This document shows positions 1-9,648 of a stretch of 64,000 bases of DNA, one piece after another. The DNA is from an uncultured Leptolinea sp. (lineage in GTDB: Bacteria; Chloroflexota; Anaerolineae; Anaerolineales; Anaerolineaceae), in the NCBI GenBank assembly GCA_903828565.1, contig CAIKMQ010000032.1, forward strand, positions 62,001-126,000, read 5' to 3'. Under the pieces are notes generated by a model. The model was not told where the DNA came from. It saw nothing but the letters and a program-made list of their open reading frames with translations, and searched no databases. Within the stretch, counting starts at the first letter, position 1, and the number at the start of each line of letters is the position of its first letter. Position numbers and translations under genes: made by a program.

Positions 1-2517
1 ACTTCAGGAGCGCCTGAATACCATTCTGTAGCTGCGATTGCTTTATCATCTTGCCCATCCGTCAGGCTCAAAAATGATCAACACCGCTCGAGCGCATCGG
101 TAATTGATAAGCAGATCGATCTGATCAATACCCTCTACCAGCCAATCAACGATACAACTTATGCAATCAGGTATATTGCTTTACCCGATCCGCATTCCCC
201 CATGGGCGGAAAGATAAAGACTTGCATATTCTGCAAAGTAACGGATACCTCCTCCAGCCGAGTGGAGACACGTATCATTGATCAAATTGAGGAGTTGTTC
301 ATTCAGTTATGCAGCACTTTCCCGGATTATTACTGGTCCCCGGTGTGCACTGAAGAGGAATTTTCTTCTTTATGGAAACCCCTCGATTGGGATCAGGCCA
401 ATCTGATAGATATTCGGAGGAGAGAAGAAAGGATAAACCTGGACTTGCCCCGGTATGGCCGGAGTTTAGGTTTCGATATCCAAAACAAGAAAAAAGACGA
501 AAAGGCTGGCCGATCGGTATACTTTGTCCATCCATTCCTACCCCATCGGGGACAGTTAGAGCGTTTGCTTCTTGTTTTACTACTTGAACAAAAACTTATT
601 GTTTATACGATGCTATTAAAACCGGAGTACTTAACCCGAAATGAAGTTGATCTTTTCCAGAAGGAGATATCAATCAGTGAAGGGTTTAATACTGGGGAAC
701 AAGGGGCAAACTTGTTACGGGTACAGGAACATCGAGCTTACATGATTACGCAAGGCTTGGTCGAACAATCACTTAGTTTACAAGATGCGCCTTTTAAGGT
801 GACTGTCACACTGGCAGCCCAATCAAAAATCCCGCCATCTCTGGCAGAAGCAGCCGGCGTCGCGATCACAGGGCCGATAGGGGAAGGTGCAAACCCGCTT
901 TATTCCGAGAAGTCGTTTTTACAGATGGGTGGATATGATGTTGTTATTCCAGAAAATAATACAGAAACTTCTCTGGCTCGTAGTAATGCGGCATTTCTAT
1001 CTCAACATCCCTGGGGAAAAACGATAGCCAGTCAAGGTCTGGAAAGATTGAGATATCTCATGCCTGGTCAGGAAGCGGTCAATGCATTTCACTTTCCCGA
1101 AGATACCGGTGAGGGTATCCCCGGAATCGAGTTGCACTCACAGAGAAGCCGAAAACTACCAGTTGAATTAGGCCCAGCAGCAATAAATGGAATGGATGGA
1201 CTGCTACTAGGCGAAAATAATTACCTGGGAATTGCCCAAGATGTATATCTTCCAATGCAAGATAGATTTACTCACATGTACCTGGTGGGGCAAACAGGTA
1301 CCGGAAAATCCACGTTGATGAAGACTATGCTGTTATCCGATATCTATGCCGGTCATGGGTGCGCATTGATCGACCCGCATGGAGATTTATTTGAGGAAAT
1401 TATCAGTTATATTCCTGAAAATCGGATCGACGATGTAATGATCATCAATCCTGCGGATATGGAATATCCTGTCGGTTTGAATCTGATGGAAGTACAAAAT
1501 ACAGATGAGAAGCATTTCATTGTTCGGGAAATGCAAGCCATCATGAAACGAATGCTAGAGGATACATATGGTACGACAGCTAATGACTATACGGGTCCGT
1601 CTTTCTACCGGCATATGCAAATGAATATGCTTCTAGCAATGTCTGACTCAGATAACCCGGGAACTCTCCTACAATTTTATGAAATATTTCAAACCCCAGG
1701 CTATTGGAGAAGGTGGGAAGCAACAGCCGGGAGTATTCCAGAGTTAAAAACTTGGATGGATAATGTCTTAAGGGGTAATAATTATTTTACCCAATCATCT
1801 GATGGAAGGATCTCACTAGCTGATTATTATAGTAGCAAATTCACAGATTTTGTTTTTGATCCTTACCTAAGATATATTTTTGGGCAACGGCGGTCAACAA
1901 TCAATTTTGAAGAGGCTATGAACAATAAAAAGATCATACTTATCAATCTTGCTAAAGGATTGATAGGGGAAGCGAACTCGCGATTTTTGGGGTTGGTCTT
2001 AATGGCTAAAATTCAGGTAGCGGCTATGCGCCGGGCAAAAACACCAGTTGAAAAGAGAGAACCCTTCTTCATTTTTGTTGATGAATTCCAGAATCTGGCA
2101 ACAGAGAACTTTACTGTTTTACTTTCAGAAGCAAGGAAATATAAAATTGGATTGATACTAGCGAATCAATTCATGTCACAAATTAAAGATCAACGAATCA
2201 CGGATAGTATTCTGGGAAATGTTGGCGCCCTGCTAACATTCCGGTTGGGTCATTCAGATGCTGGCATAATGGAATCTCAGTTCTTGCCTTACTTTGATGC
2301 AGTAGATCTAGTAAACTTACCGAACTGGCATTGCGCTGCCAGATTAACCCATCAAGGGAAGGGATTGTTGCCATTTACCATCCGGACTACGTTACCAGCG
2401 ATTCAGGCAAATGAGCAAATCTCTCGAAAAATAATAGAGCGATCAAGGGAACGCTATGGAAAAGCAAAAAGCATTGTTACCCAGGATATTGCATACGATC
2501 AGAAATTGCCTAAGTGA
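1..2517 (+). CDS. VirD4/TraG-like conjugative-transfer or DNA-pumping ATPase, 5'-truncated by window edge
   Basis: The ORF track starts this gene at base 202, but the same frame is open back to base 1 and reads as plausible protein, so the true start lies outside the window. About two fifths of the way in there is a Walker A motif (GQTGTGKST), followed by ALIDPHGDLFEEII, typical of TraG/TraD/VirD4 and HerA-FtsK-like ATPases. A Walker B motif (FIFVDEFQN) and a sensor-like stretch (LILANQFMSQI) follow. Such proteins couple DNA substrates to type IV secretion channels or pump DNA by ATP hydrolysis at the membrane. No TM segment is obvious in the visible part, so an anchor would lie upstream or be absent. 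Base composition looks more AT-rich than the downstream housekeeping genes, which fits an integrated element. The ATPase class is well supported; the exact role (coupling protein or other) is inferred. Confidence 0.8.
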   Translation, partial: TSGAPEYHSVAAIALSSCPSVRLKNDQHRSSASVIDKQIDLINTLYQPINDTTYAIRYIALPDPHSPMGGKIKTCIFCKVTDTSSSRVETRIIDQIEELFIQLCSTFPDYYWSPVCTEEEFSSLWKPLDWDQANLIDIRRREERINLDLPRYGRSLGFDIQNKKKDEKAGRSVYFVHPFLPHRGQLERLLLVLLLEQKLIVYTMLLKPEYLTRNEVDLFQKEISISEGFNTGEQGANLLRVQEHRAYMITQGLVEQSLSLQDAPFKVTVTLAAQSKIPPSLAEAAGVAITGPIGEGANPLYSEKSFLQMGGYDVVIPENNTETSLARSNAAFLSQHPWGKTIASQGLERLRYLMPGQEAVNAFHFPEDTGEGIPGIELHSQRSRKLPVELGPAAINGMDGLLLGENNYLGIAQDVYLPMQDRFTHMYLVGQTGTGKSTLMKTMLLSDIYAGHGCALIDPHGDLFEEIISYIPENRIDDVMIINPADMEYPVGLNLMEVQNTDEKHFIVREMQAIMKRMLEDTYGTTANDYTGPSFYRHMQMNMLLAMSDSDNPGTLLQFYEIFQTPGYWRRWEATAGSIPELKTWMDNVLRGNNYFTQSSDGRISLADYYSSKFTDFVFDPYLRYIFGQRRSTINFEEAMNNKKIILINLAKGLIGEANSRFLGLVLMAKIQVAAMRRAKTPVEKREPFFIFVDEFQNLATENFTVLLSEARKYKIGLILANQFMSQIKDQRITDSILGNVGALLTFRLGHSDAGIMESQFLPYFDAVDLVNLPNWHCAARLTHQGKGLLPFTIRTTLPAIQANEQISRKIIERSRERYGKAKSIVTQDIAYDQKLPK

Positions 2518-2671
2518 TTGGCTGTAGAGAAGTATAAACACATCTAGCCACCTGGGTGGGATAATTTAGGATAAGATTATGCTAGGTGACTTGAGAGGTA
2601 AAGAACCACAAAAGAACATGTGGCAATCAAGTAATAATCAGTATTATGGATACAATAAGGAGGATTACGAT

Positions 2672-2821
2672 ATGGCACAAAAATGGTTCTGGTGCAAGCA
2701 CTGCTGGAAGGACACCATTTTCGAATGGATTTATAAGTCACATGGTTTGATGGGTGGACATAACGACTGGCATTGCACGAATTGTGGGGGACATGATTAC
2801 GATATAGCCAGAAATCATTGA
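2672..2821 (+). CDS. Small double-CxxC zinc-ribbon protein
   Basis: The ORF track gives 80 residues from base 2579, but the internal ATG at 2672 is preceded by a very strong ribosome-binding site (AAGGAGG, 8 nt upstream) and gives a 49-residue protein starting MAQKWFWCKHC. Two knuckles, CKHC and CTNC, lie about 30 residues apart, as expected for one zinc ribbon. The residues between are aromatic and His-rich. It follows the TraG-like ATPase on the same strand after about 150 nt and may belong to the same element. I do not recognise the family; nucleic-acid or protein binding through zinc is the usual role of such ribbons. Confidence 0.6.
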   Translation: MAQKWFWCKHCWKDTIFEWIYKSHGLMGGHNDWHCTNCGGHDYDIARNH

Positions 2822-2823
2822 TC

Positions 2824-2853
2824 TATAAAACCAGCCGGAGGATTCTTCGGCTG
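2824..2853 (-). terminator. Probable rho-independent terminator of the 98-aa zinc-ribbon gene
   Basis: On the minus strand, just past the stop at 2860, CAGCCGAAG and CTCCGGCTG form a 9-bp stem (one G-T pair) with a 4-nt loop, followed by GTTTTATAG. The T tract is short, so termination may be partial. Confidence 0.5.
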
Positions 2854-2859
2854 CATTGA

Positions 2860-3156
2860 TTACGGGTATAGGGTTTCCAGGTAGGGTTCGTAGTAACAGC
2901 GGCAGCCTTCCGCATGGGAGCAGCCGGGGTGCGGAAGATGCGGGACATGATCCTTTTCATAGGTGCCCTGCTTGGAGTGGCACTCCGGGCATGAATCCTG
3001 GTAGACGCTCACACGGATCATTTTGACCCGCGGATTGTCCTTTAGTTCTTTCAATGCGACAGACGTATTGGAATAATCGCGCAGATCGCTCTGGCAGCCT
3101 GAACAAAAGATAGCATGGTCGGGTGACTGGGTGTAACAACGGGAACAGGTTTGCAC
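2860..3156 (-). CDS. Zinc-ribbon protein of unknown function
   Basis: The 98-residue protein opens with a CSRC...CSGC zinc ribbon (residues 4-22). It carries a second cysteine/histidine cluster near the C-terminus: CPECH, then PHPGCSH and GCRCYYEP. The spacing of the second cluster (CPxC, a GxxY turn, then xPHPGCxxxxGCRC) recalls metal-binding tails seen in some phage head-morphogenesis proteins, but the protein is too short for that family and no phage genes surround it. A terminator-like hairpin follows the stop. I do not assign a function. Coding status is supported by the conserved-looking Cys/His arrangement and the clean fit between neighbours. Confidence 0.65.
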   Translation of the reverse strand: MQTCSRCYTQSPDHAIFCSGCQSDLRDYSNTSVALKELKDNPRVKMIRVSVYQDSCPECHSKQGTYEKDHVPHLPHPGCSHAEGCRCYYEPYLETLYP

Positions 3157-3232
3157 GGTATTCTCCCAAAAGAGACTGATGAAGCCGAATTTCAGTTATT
3201 CTACCTTATATATGAAAAATCCCCAACCCATC

Positions 3233-3625
3233 TCAGAATCTTGATATTTTCAGACTTGCCAACCAGTTTTCTGCAGCGGCTCGATCTGTAAAGATGCGAA
3301 AAGCATTACCCCGATTGGTTTCAAGCACGAATTCGTAAAACTTACCGGTTGGGAGCTCTTCAGTTGGGCAGATCAGGGCAGCCGGCACCCGGTACATAGA
3401 TAACTTCAGCAGAATCTCACCGGCTAATCGGGTGGATAGTTGGAAAAAATCCGACGTAAAACTACCCTTCTCGAATAAGATCCGATCGCATATAAATTCG
3501 CTACAAGCAGATACGACATCAAGCAATTGGGTTTCGCTGCCAATTGCTTGGATGCCCGGTGATACCAGCAAGATAGCTGACGATTGATGGTCGATTCTTG
3601 AGTATTTCATATTCTCGTATTCCAT
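3233..3625 (-). CDS. DUF4180 family protein
   Basis: The 130-residue protein matches my recollection of the DUF4180 pattern: CDRILFEKGSFTSDFFQLST near residue 46, then LAGEILLKLSMYRVPAAL, then a C-terminal ETNRGNAFRIFTDRAAAENWL. The domain is found as a small stand-alone cytosolic protein in many bacteria and has no established function. The start may be the ATG at 3625 or the next one at 3610; neither has a strong ribosome-binding site. The gene is divergent from the DUF3048 lipoprotein gene. Confidence 0.7.
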   Translation of the reverse strand: MEYENMKYSRIDHQSSAILLVSPGIQAIGSETQLLDVVSACSEFICDRILFEKGSFTSDFFQLSTRLAGEILLKLSMYRVPAALICPTEELPTGKFYEFVLETNRGNAFRIFTDRAAAENWLASLKISRF

Positions 3626-3635
3626 CTTCCGGTGG

Positions 3636-3665
3636 TTGTTATCGGACTGTTGGAGTTGTTATAAT
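3636..3665 (+). promoter_or_regulatory. Sigma-70-type promoter of the DUF3048 gene
   Basis: TTGTTA (3636-3641), an 18-bp spacer and a perfect TATAAT (3660-3665) sit just upstream of the ATG at 3690. The predicted leader is only about 18 nt and contains the ribosome-binding site GGAG. Confidence 0.6.
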
Positions 3666-3689
3666 CTGATTATACCGAATGGAGCATAA

Positions 3690-4835
3690 ATGCGAAGAAT
3701 CATTGTGACATTACTTCTCATCACCCTGGCAGGTTGTACATATCGATCGCCCTCAGTCGTGGAGGATATTCCGCTTTCAACTCAGACTGCTGATCAGACA
3801 GAGAATGTTACCGGGAGGAGCATTTCAACGGATGAACCAGGCGCATCCGCCACAACAACCACCGAAATAAACATCCTGCCTTCACTGACCATCGAACCTA
3901 CCGCAACATTCACACCTGCGGTAGTGGTTAATGAGATCAACCCCCTTACAGGGTTACCAGCTGATAACCCGGCTTTGTTGACATACGCACCTGCTTTAGT
4001 ATCCGTATCTAATTTCCCGATTTCAGTCAGGCCCCAGAGCGGACTTTCATTTGCTCCCCATGTATATGAGTTGGCTATCGGTGATGGTGAAACCCGCTTC
4101 CTGGCAGTGTTTTACGGGAATTATGGGCCGCAGGACGCGCAGGCCGTGCGACTGGGATCCATCCGATCCGGGCGATTACCCTTCGAAGAGCTTCGCACTA
4201 TGTATGACGGGTTCATCATTATGGCTGGGGCTGCTCCGGAAGTTTACTCCCAGCTCACTGCCACAACCTTTCAAGATAAGCTGAGTTTTAGCATTATTCA
4301 GGATCTGGCTGAGGAGCGGACAGCGCATAAAGGTCTACCAGAATTTGGCCCAATGACATTTGATCCTGCGATCCAACCACAGGGCGTGGAGGGTGAAGCA
4401 CTGGAGATTCAATGGAATTACCTGAACAGGGTCCGTTGGACATACGATCCGGCTAAGGGATGTTACCTGAGAGAGCAAGATCACGCGGATGGATCCGGTA
4501 AATTTTACCCGGCAACAGATAAGTTGACCGGTGAACAGTTATGCTTTGAGAATGTAGTGATGCTGGCAGCTGAGCACGATTACGTTGAAAAGTACATCAT
4601 TGAGATGAACCTGCTGTATGTGATCAGAGAACCGGCAGTATTCTTCAGGGATGGGCAGGCTTACAGGGTCAATTGGACGAGCCTGTCACCCCCGGGACCT
4701 ATCCGCTTCATGTATGAGGATGGCTCGGCTTTTGCGTATAAACCAGGGCAGGTGTTCTATGAGATTATCGATTCCATCTATGAGGTACAACAAAAAGAGG
4801 ATGGAACTTGGTTTGTTCGGTTCATCAATCCGTGA
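3690..4835 (+). CDS. DUF3048 (YerB-like) lipoprotein
   Basis: The 381-residue product begins with a short basic N-terminus, a hydrophobic core and a lipobox (LAGC, Cys15), so it is predicted to be an exported lipoprotein. A Ser/Thr/Pro-rich linker (residues 20-75) leads into the DUF3048 domain, which opens with NPLTGLPADNPAL and continues with PVSV-type strands and the GDGETRFLAVFY segment. The closing part (about 240-381) includes the second conserved DUF3048 block around YDPAKGCYLREQDH. The family includes Bacillus subtilis YerB; its function is not firmly established. A near-consensus promoter and a GGAG site precede the gene, and a strong terminator follows it, so it is probably monocistronic. 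Confidence 0.88.
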   Translation: MRRIIVTLLLITLAGCTYRSPSVVEDIPLSTQTADQTENVTGRSISTDEPGASATTTTEINILPSLTIEPTATFTPAVVVNEINPLTGLPADNPALLTYAPALVSVSNFPISVRPQSGLSFAPHVYELAIGDGETRFLAVFYGNYGPQDAQAVRLGSIRSGRLPFEELRTMYDGFIIMAGAAPEVYSQLTATTFQDKLSFSIIQDLAEERTAHKGLPEFGPMTFDPAIQPQGVEGEALEIQWNYLNRVRWTYDPAKGCYLREQDHADGSGKFYPATDKLTGEQLCFENVVMLAAEHDYVEKYIIEMNLLYVIREPAVFFRDGQAYRVNWTSLSPPGPIRFMYEDGSAFAYKPGQVFYEIIDSIYEVQQKEDGTWFVRFINP

Positions 4836-4858
4836 TACCGGATGTTCGGGTACAATGG

Positions 4859-4886
4859 GATGGTTGGCTCGCCAACCATCTTTTTT
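4859..4886 (+). terminator. Strong rho-independent terminator after the DUF3048 gene
   Basis: A perfect 10-bp stem (GATGGTTGGC / GCCAACCATC) with a 2-nt loop is followed by six T residues. It ends 16 nt before the ettA start codon, so ettA must use its own promoter or read-through. Confidence 0.9.
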
Positions 4887-4902
4887 AATAATGGGACTCT
4901 CA

Positions 4903-6579
4903 ATGAACGATAAGCAGGTAATCTTTTCTATGGTGCGGGTGGGGCGTGTCTTTCCGCCCGGGAATAAACAGGTGTTGCGTGATATTTCTCTGGGTTTTTA
5001 TTTTGGCGCGAAGATCGGTGTTCTTGGTTTGAATGGAGCCGGAAAAAGCACGCTCCTCAAGATCATTGCAGGGATGGATGACGGTTATACTGGAGAGGTG
5101 GTGTTTTCACCCGGTTATAGTGTAGGGTTGCTAGAACAGGAACCACATTTAGATGACTTGAAAACGGTACAGCAAGTGGTGGAAGAAGCAGTTCAGCCTC
5201 TGGTGGATATGCTGAAAAGATATGACCAGGTCAATGAAAAATTCAGTGAACCGGATGCAGATTTTGATGAGCTACTGATAGAGCAGGCAAAATTGCAGGA
5301 TGAGCTGGACCGGCGGGATGCATGGACATTGAGCAACCGCCTGGATCTGGCAATGGATGCCTTACGCTGTCCGCCGGGTGGTACGCCGGTAAAAAACCTT
5401 TCAGGCGGAGAACGGAGGCGTGTTGCCCTAACGCGGCTATTGTTGACCGAACCGGACATTTTATTGTTGGATGAACCAACCAATCACCTGGATGCTGAAT
5501 CGGTTGCCTGGTTGGAGAAGCACCTTCAGCAGTATCGCGGTACTGTCATTGCCGTAACACATGACCGTTATTTCCTCGACAATGTAGCGGGTTGGATATT
5601 GGAATTGGATCGAGGATATGGCATCCCCTGGCAGGGTAATTATTCATCCTGGCTTGAGCAGAAACAGGAACGTATCCGGCAGGAAGAGCGGGGTGAGAGC
5701 AAGCGCTTGAAGACTCTTGAACGAGAGTTGGAGTGGATCCGGATGTCGCCGCGCGCCAGGCAATCCAAGGGAAAAGCGCGATACACAGCATATGAGGATC
5801 TGCTGACACAGGAAACCGAAAAAAGGCGGGAAGAACTCGAGATCTATGTTCCACCGGGTCCACGACTGGGTGATAAAGTACTAGTCTTCAAGGATGTAAG
5901 CAAAGCTTACGGAGATCGCCTGCTGCTTGAACATGTATACCTGGATATTCCGCACGGCAGTATCGTTGGGGTGATCGGCCCGAATGGCGCCGGAAAAACG
6001 ACTCTGCTGAGGTTGATCACCGGGCAAGAAAACCCGGATTCAGGGAGTATTGAAAAAGGTGAGTCGGTTAAACTAACATACTTGGACCAAAGCCGCGCAG
6101 CGCTTGATCCAGAGAATACCGTGTGGAAGGAGATTAGCGGAGGTGAGGACACTCTTGACCTTGGCGGCATTAAAAGAAATTCCCGGGCTTATGTCAGCGC
6201 TTTTAATTTTCAGAATGCTGATCAGCAGAAGCAGGTGGGTGTTCTTTCCGGCGGTGAACGCAATCGGGTTCACCTGGCAAAAATGCTGCGAAATCAGGGT
6301 AATGTAATCCTCTTGGACGAACCGACGAATGATCTGGATGTGAATACTTTGCGGGCATTGGAAGAAGCCCTGGAAGCGTATGCCGGCTGCGCCATTGTGG
6401 TCAGCCATGACCGCTGGTTCCTGGACAGGATCTGTACACATATTTTGGCTTTCGAAGGGGAGAGCCAGGTTTGGTGGCAACCGGGCAACTGGACAGATTA
6501 CGAGGTTGACAGGAAGAAACGCCTGGGTATCGCCGCGGAAACACCACACCGGGTGAAATACCGCAGCCTGACGCGATAA
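4903..6579 (+). CDS. ettA: Energy-dependent translational throttle protein EttA (ABC-F ATPase)
   Basis: The product (about 558 residues) has two ABC ATPase cassettes and no membrane segments, as in ABC-F ribosome-binding factors. EttA is indicated by the N-terminal VGRVFPPGNKQVLRDIS segment and by the length (EttA is about 555). Cassette 1 has Walker A LNGAGKST, signature LSGGERRRVAL and Walker B LLLDEPTNHLD. Cassette 2 has GPNGAGKTT, LSGGERNRVHL and ILLDEPTNDLD. EttA proteins bind the ribosomal E site and gate translation according to ATP/ADP ratio. The track's start at 4651 lies inside the previous gene and before a terminator. I prefer the ATG at 4903, which has a weak GGGA site; 4891 is an alternative. 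Confidence 0.9.
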   Translation: MNDKQVIFSMVRVGRVFPPGNKQVLRDISLGFYFGAKIGVLGLNGAGKSTLLKIIAGMDDGYTGEVVFSPGYSVGLLEQEPHLDDLKTVQQVVEEAVQPLVDMLKRYDQVNEKFSEPDADFDELLIEQAKLQDELDRRDAWTLSNRLDLAMDALRCPPGGTPVKNLSGGERRRVALTRLLLTEPDILLLDEPTNHLDAESVAWLEKHLQQYRGTVIAVTHDRYFLDNVAGWILELDRGYGIPWQGNYSSWLEQKQERIRQEERGESKRLKTLERELEWIRMSPRARQSKGKARYTAYEDLLTQETEKRREELEIYVPPGPRLGDKVLVFKDVSKAYGDRLLLEHVYLDIPHGSIVGVIGPNGAGKTTLLRLITGQENPDSGSIEKGESVKLTYLDQSRAALDPENTVWKEISGGEDTLDLGGIKRNSRAYVSAFNFQNADQQKQVGVLSGGERNRVHLAKMLRNQGNVILLDEPTNDLDVNTLRALEEALEAYAGCAIVVSHDRWFLDRICTHILAFEGESQVWWQPGNWTDYEVDRKKRLGIAAETPHRVKYRSLTR

Positions 6580-6608
6580 CGAATAGGATGCTTTTGCGCC
6601 CTGTGGCT

Positions 6609-7073
6609 TTATTTATCTGGAAGGATGGCTTTTACCGAAGAAACCACTTTCTTCAAATCAGCGGTATGTGTTTTTAGCGCATTGATATCACCGGCGACCA
6701 GCCCGGTTTCAACCGAATTTGATATTTTCTGCGCGTTTTGAGCAGTTGCCAGGAATTTATCTGCGAAGGTATTCAGATCCTTGAGGAACTGCTGCGTCTT
6801 CAGCGGAAGAATAGGTAACTTCTCGATGATGGGCAGGATACTATCCAGGATGGTATTGACCAAATTAGCATACTTCAAAACACTGGCAGAGAGAACGCCA
6901 ACAGTTTGGGCGAGGTTGATCCCTAGTTCTTGAACTGCATCCATGGTGGCCTTATTCTGATCGATCGTACGGGATACATCCTGAAGAGACTTGGTCAGTT
7001 GATCCGAAAATGGCGTAAAAGATTTAGAAGATCTTGCTGCAGGAACTACCCTGGCAGATGTGGATGTTGACAT
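6609..7073 (-). CDS. Unknown helical protein downstream of nrdJ
   Basis: The 154-residue protein has no cysteines and no signal peptide. After a Ser/Ala-rich N-terminus (1-20) it is almost entirely predicted helix, with heptad-like spacing of Leu, Ile and Val and two short hydrophobic stretches (LAQTVGVLSASVL and ILDSILPIIEKLPILPL). The start has an excellent ribosome-binding site (AGGAGG, 5 nt before ATG) 31 nt after the nrdJ stop, so it is probably co-transcribed with nrdR-nrdJ. I do not recognise the family. A coiled-coil or amphipathic-helix bundle is the best structural guess. Confidence 0.65.
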   Translation of the reverse strand: MSTSTSARVVPAARSSKSFTPFSDQLTKSLQDVSRTIDQNKATMDAVQELGINLAQTVGVLSASVLKYANLVNTILDSILPIIEKLPILPLKTQQFLKDLNTFADKFLATAQNAQKISNSVETGLVAGDINALKTHTADLKKVVSSVKAILPDK

Positions 7074-7104
7074 AGATACCTCCTATAGTTCCATGAACCC
7101 GGAA

Positions 7105-9648
7105 TCAGCACTCGCTGAAGCCACAGGCATAACATTTACGGCAGCCTTCTTCGTTCACTACAGCCGCCTGCCCGCATTCGGGGCAGAGATCACCGATCTT
7201 CAGCATGATTTGCTCAACAGGCATGGGTACCAGGTCTACTTCAGTATATTCAACCTCCGAAGCCTGCCCGCGCTCATTCAGGTAATCATTCAGGGCTCTG
7301 GCAACTCCATCAGGCAAAGAACGAACCCGGTTGGGGCCAAACCCCAGTGACCTTCCCCCGCCGATACCAGCCAATTGTTCGTACACTTCTTTCAGGCGAT
7401 CAACAGCTTCCACAGGGGAAGCCAGGCGCAAGGTATAAGAGATCAACCTGCCAATCGCCTCGGAGACAGCGGCAGTATCAGAGCCGGCTTTGGCAGTATT
7501 GACAAATACTTCAAAGGGTTGAGAACCACCATTCTCGTTGATGGTAATAAAAGCTTTTCCAAGTGGTGTTTCAATGGAGTACGTTGACCCGTGAAGGGAA
7601 CGTGGACGTGGTTTCTTTGATTCCTGCCATAGATCTGGTTGCAGGGTAAGCTCAATGGAATTATTTTTCGAGCTGGCTGTGGAGGCTGTCTCAAGAACTT
7701 CTTTTTCACGGCTACCGGTCACATAGACGGTGATCCCTTTACATCCAAGTTTCCAAGCCAGGGTGTAAGCATGGGCAATATCATCTGGCGTGGATCCTGC
7801 GGGGAAATTAATGGTCTTGGAAAGGCTATTATCTACAAAACGTTGTAGTGATGCCTGCATATAAACATGTTCTTCCGCGGAGATATCTGCGCTCACCACA
7901 AAGACATCCCTGATATTTTCAGGCAGTTGTTCAATGTTCTGACAGGTGCCTTCACGCATCACCTGAGCGATCACATCCTGGCGGGCTTCACTGGTAAGGT
8001 CGCAGGATTGCAGCGCTTTTTCAAAAGCCGGGCTGGCATATGCCAGAGTCAGGTCATTCCCGTTGTCATTCACATGGCGGATATATGCCAAAGCAAACAC
8101 CGGCTCGCAACCATACCCTTCGCATCCGGCAACAGTAGCGATCGTACCCGTAGGTGCGATCGTTGTTTGAGCGGCATTGCGAATACCGGTGGAGCGGATG
8201 CCAGCGGTGATCATCTGCCAATCTAAAGCAGGTCGATCGAAATCTCGCGTGTACGGTGATAATGGAGCAGGCGCCTGCCAGGAAAAAGCTTCAGGATCAT
8301 AGATGCTTCCCTGAATGGCGGGAAAGGCTCCCCGGGAGCGGGCCAGTTCGATGCTGGTAGCCATACAGTGGTAGCGGATGAATTCCATTACTTGCGCGCC
8401 AAATTCCATGCCAACATCGCTGCCATAGCGGATATTGGCATGGTACATCAAATCTCCCAACCCCATGATACCCAGGCCAATACGCCGGGCATTATGAGCT
8501 GCCAGCTGTAATTGTGGTACTGCGGGTACATAGGCATTAGCTTCTACCACATCATCCAGGAAAATTGTGGCGCTAACAACGCTTTGCCGCAGGCTTTCCC
8601 AATCCACTGTTCCTTCCGGACCGCAATGTTCTGCCAGATTCACTGATCCCAGGCAGCAGTTTTCATACGGGCCCAGCCATTGCTCCCCGCAGGGATTCGT
8701 GGCTTCCAATGGGTAGAGGTGTGGAACGGGATTGGACTGGTTGGCAGCATCCAAAAAGAGCATACCGGGCTCGCCATTGTGGTGAGCCTGGATAACTATT
8801 TGCTTGAATAACTCTCGTGCCCGAACGGTTCTGTAGGTCTTCAGGGGAACGCCCAATTGCTTCAGCTTTTCAGTAGAACCTTTCTGTTTTTTATATCCCT
8901 CATGCCCTACGTCTGGGAAAACAAGGTTCCAATCCCCATCCGCTTCAACTGCCCGCATGAATTCATCCGTGATCCCGACCGAGATGTTAAAGTTCGTGAT
9001 CTGATTCTCATTGGTCTTGCAATTGACAAAATCCTCAATATCCGGATGATCCACCCGAAGGACAGCCATATTGGCTCCGCGACGGGTACCACCCTGGGCG
9101 ATCTCGCCAAAAGCGTGATCATAAACACGCAGGAAACCGACCGGGCCGGTTGCCTGACCGGCGGAGCTTTTTACCAGCGCACCTTTTGGGCGTAACCGTG
9201 AGAAAGAAAATCCATTTCCACCCCCGGTCTGTTGGATGAGGGCAGCATCACGCAGTGTTTGGAAAATGCCATCAGTGGCTTTTCCCATGTCATCACTGAT
9301 GGGGAGCACAAAACAGGCAGCCAGCTGTCCGAGAGGTGTGCCAGCGCCGGTGAATGTAGGTGAGTTAGGAAAGAACTTCTTGCTCGTCAATAATCGGAAA
9401 AATTCCACCGCCCGGAGTTCAATATCTCCGTTCCAGGCGGATTCTACTTTGGCAACATGATAGGCAATACGCCAGAACATTTCTTCTACAGATTCAACCG
9501 GGCTGCCATCTGCTCCTCTTCGAACATAGCGTTTCACCAATACCTGGCGGGCATTCTCCGAGAAGTTCACCTCAGGTACCTCAAGCGGCATGGGTGGGGT
9601 CGGTAACAAACCGTTTTGGGTGATCGTGGAATCCTTATCTGTGCTCAT
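7105..9648 (-). CDS. nrdJ: Adenosylcobalamin-dependent (class II) ribonucleotide reductase
   Basis: This 847-residue enzyme reduces ribonucleotides to deoxyribonucleotides using a cobalamin-generated thiyl radical, so it does not need oxygen. The catalytic NPCGE motif (Asn318, Cys320, Glu322) is intact, and the first redox cysteine lies in AACFVLP (Cys112). A C-terminal CPECG...CYACGFSEC zinc-ribbon/thiol tail matches the long TIGR02504 form. No N-terminal ATP-cone is evident, so allosteric activity control is probably absent or different. It starts with an ATGA overlap on the nrdR stop, so the two are one transcription unit under NrdR control. Confidence 0.95.
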   Translation of the reverse strand: MSTDKDSTITQNGLLPTPPMPLEVPEVNFSENARQVLVKRYVRRGADGSPVESVEEMFWRIAYHVAKVESAWNGDIELRAVEFFRLLTSKKFFPNSPTFTGAGTPLGQLAACFVLPISDDMGKATDGIFQTLRDAALIQQTGGGNGFSFSRLRPKGALVKSSAGQATGPVGFLRVYDHAFGEIAQGGTRRGANMAVLRVDHPDIEDFVNCKTNENQITNFNISVGITDEFMRAVEADGDWNLVFPDVGHEGYKKQKGSTEKLKQLGVPLKTYRTVRARELFKQIVIQAHHNGEPGMLFLDAANQSNPVPHLYPLEATNPCGEQWLGPYENCCLGSVNLAEHCGPEGTVDWESLRQSVVSATIFLDDVVEANAYVPAVPQLQLAAHNARRIGLGIMGLGDLMYHANIRYGSDVGMEFGAQVMEFIRYHCMATSIELARSRGAFPAIQGSIYDPEAFSWQAPAPLSPYTRDFDRPALDWQMITAGIRSTGIRNAAQTTIAPTGTIATVAGCEGYGCEPVFALAYIRHVNDNGNDLTLAYASPAFEKALQSCDLTSEARQDVIAQVMREGTCQNIEQLPENIRDVFVVSADISAEEHVYMQASLQRFVDNSLSKTINFPAGSTPDDIAHAYTLAWKLGCKGITVYVTGSREKEVLETASTASSKNNSIELTLQPDLWQESKKPRPRSLHGSTYSIETPLGKAFITINENGGSQPFEVFVNTAKAGSDTAAVSEAIGRLISYTLRLASPVEAVDRLKEVYEQLAGIGGGRSLGFGPNRVRSLPDGVARALNDYLNERGQASEVEYTEVDLVPMPVEQIMLKIGDLCPECGQAAVVNEEGCRKCYACGFSEC

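Noticed and set aside
4651-4902. N-terminal extension of the ettA ORF in the track
   Set aside because: It lies inside the DUF3048 coding frame and crosses a strong terminator; EttA homology starts at about 4903.
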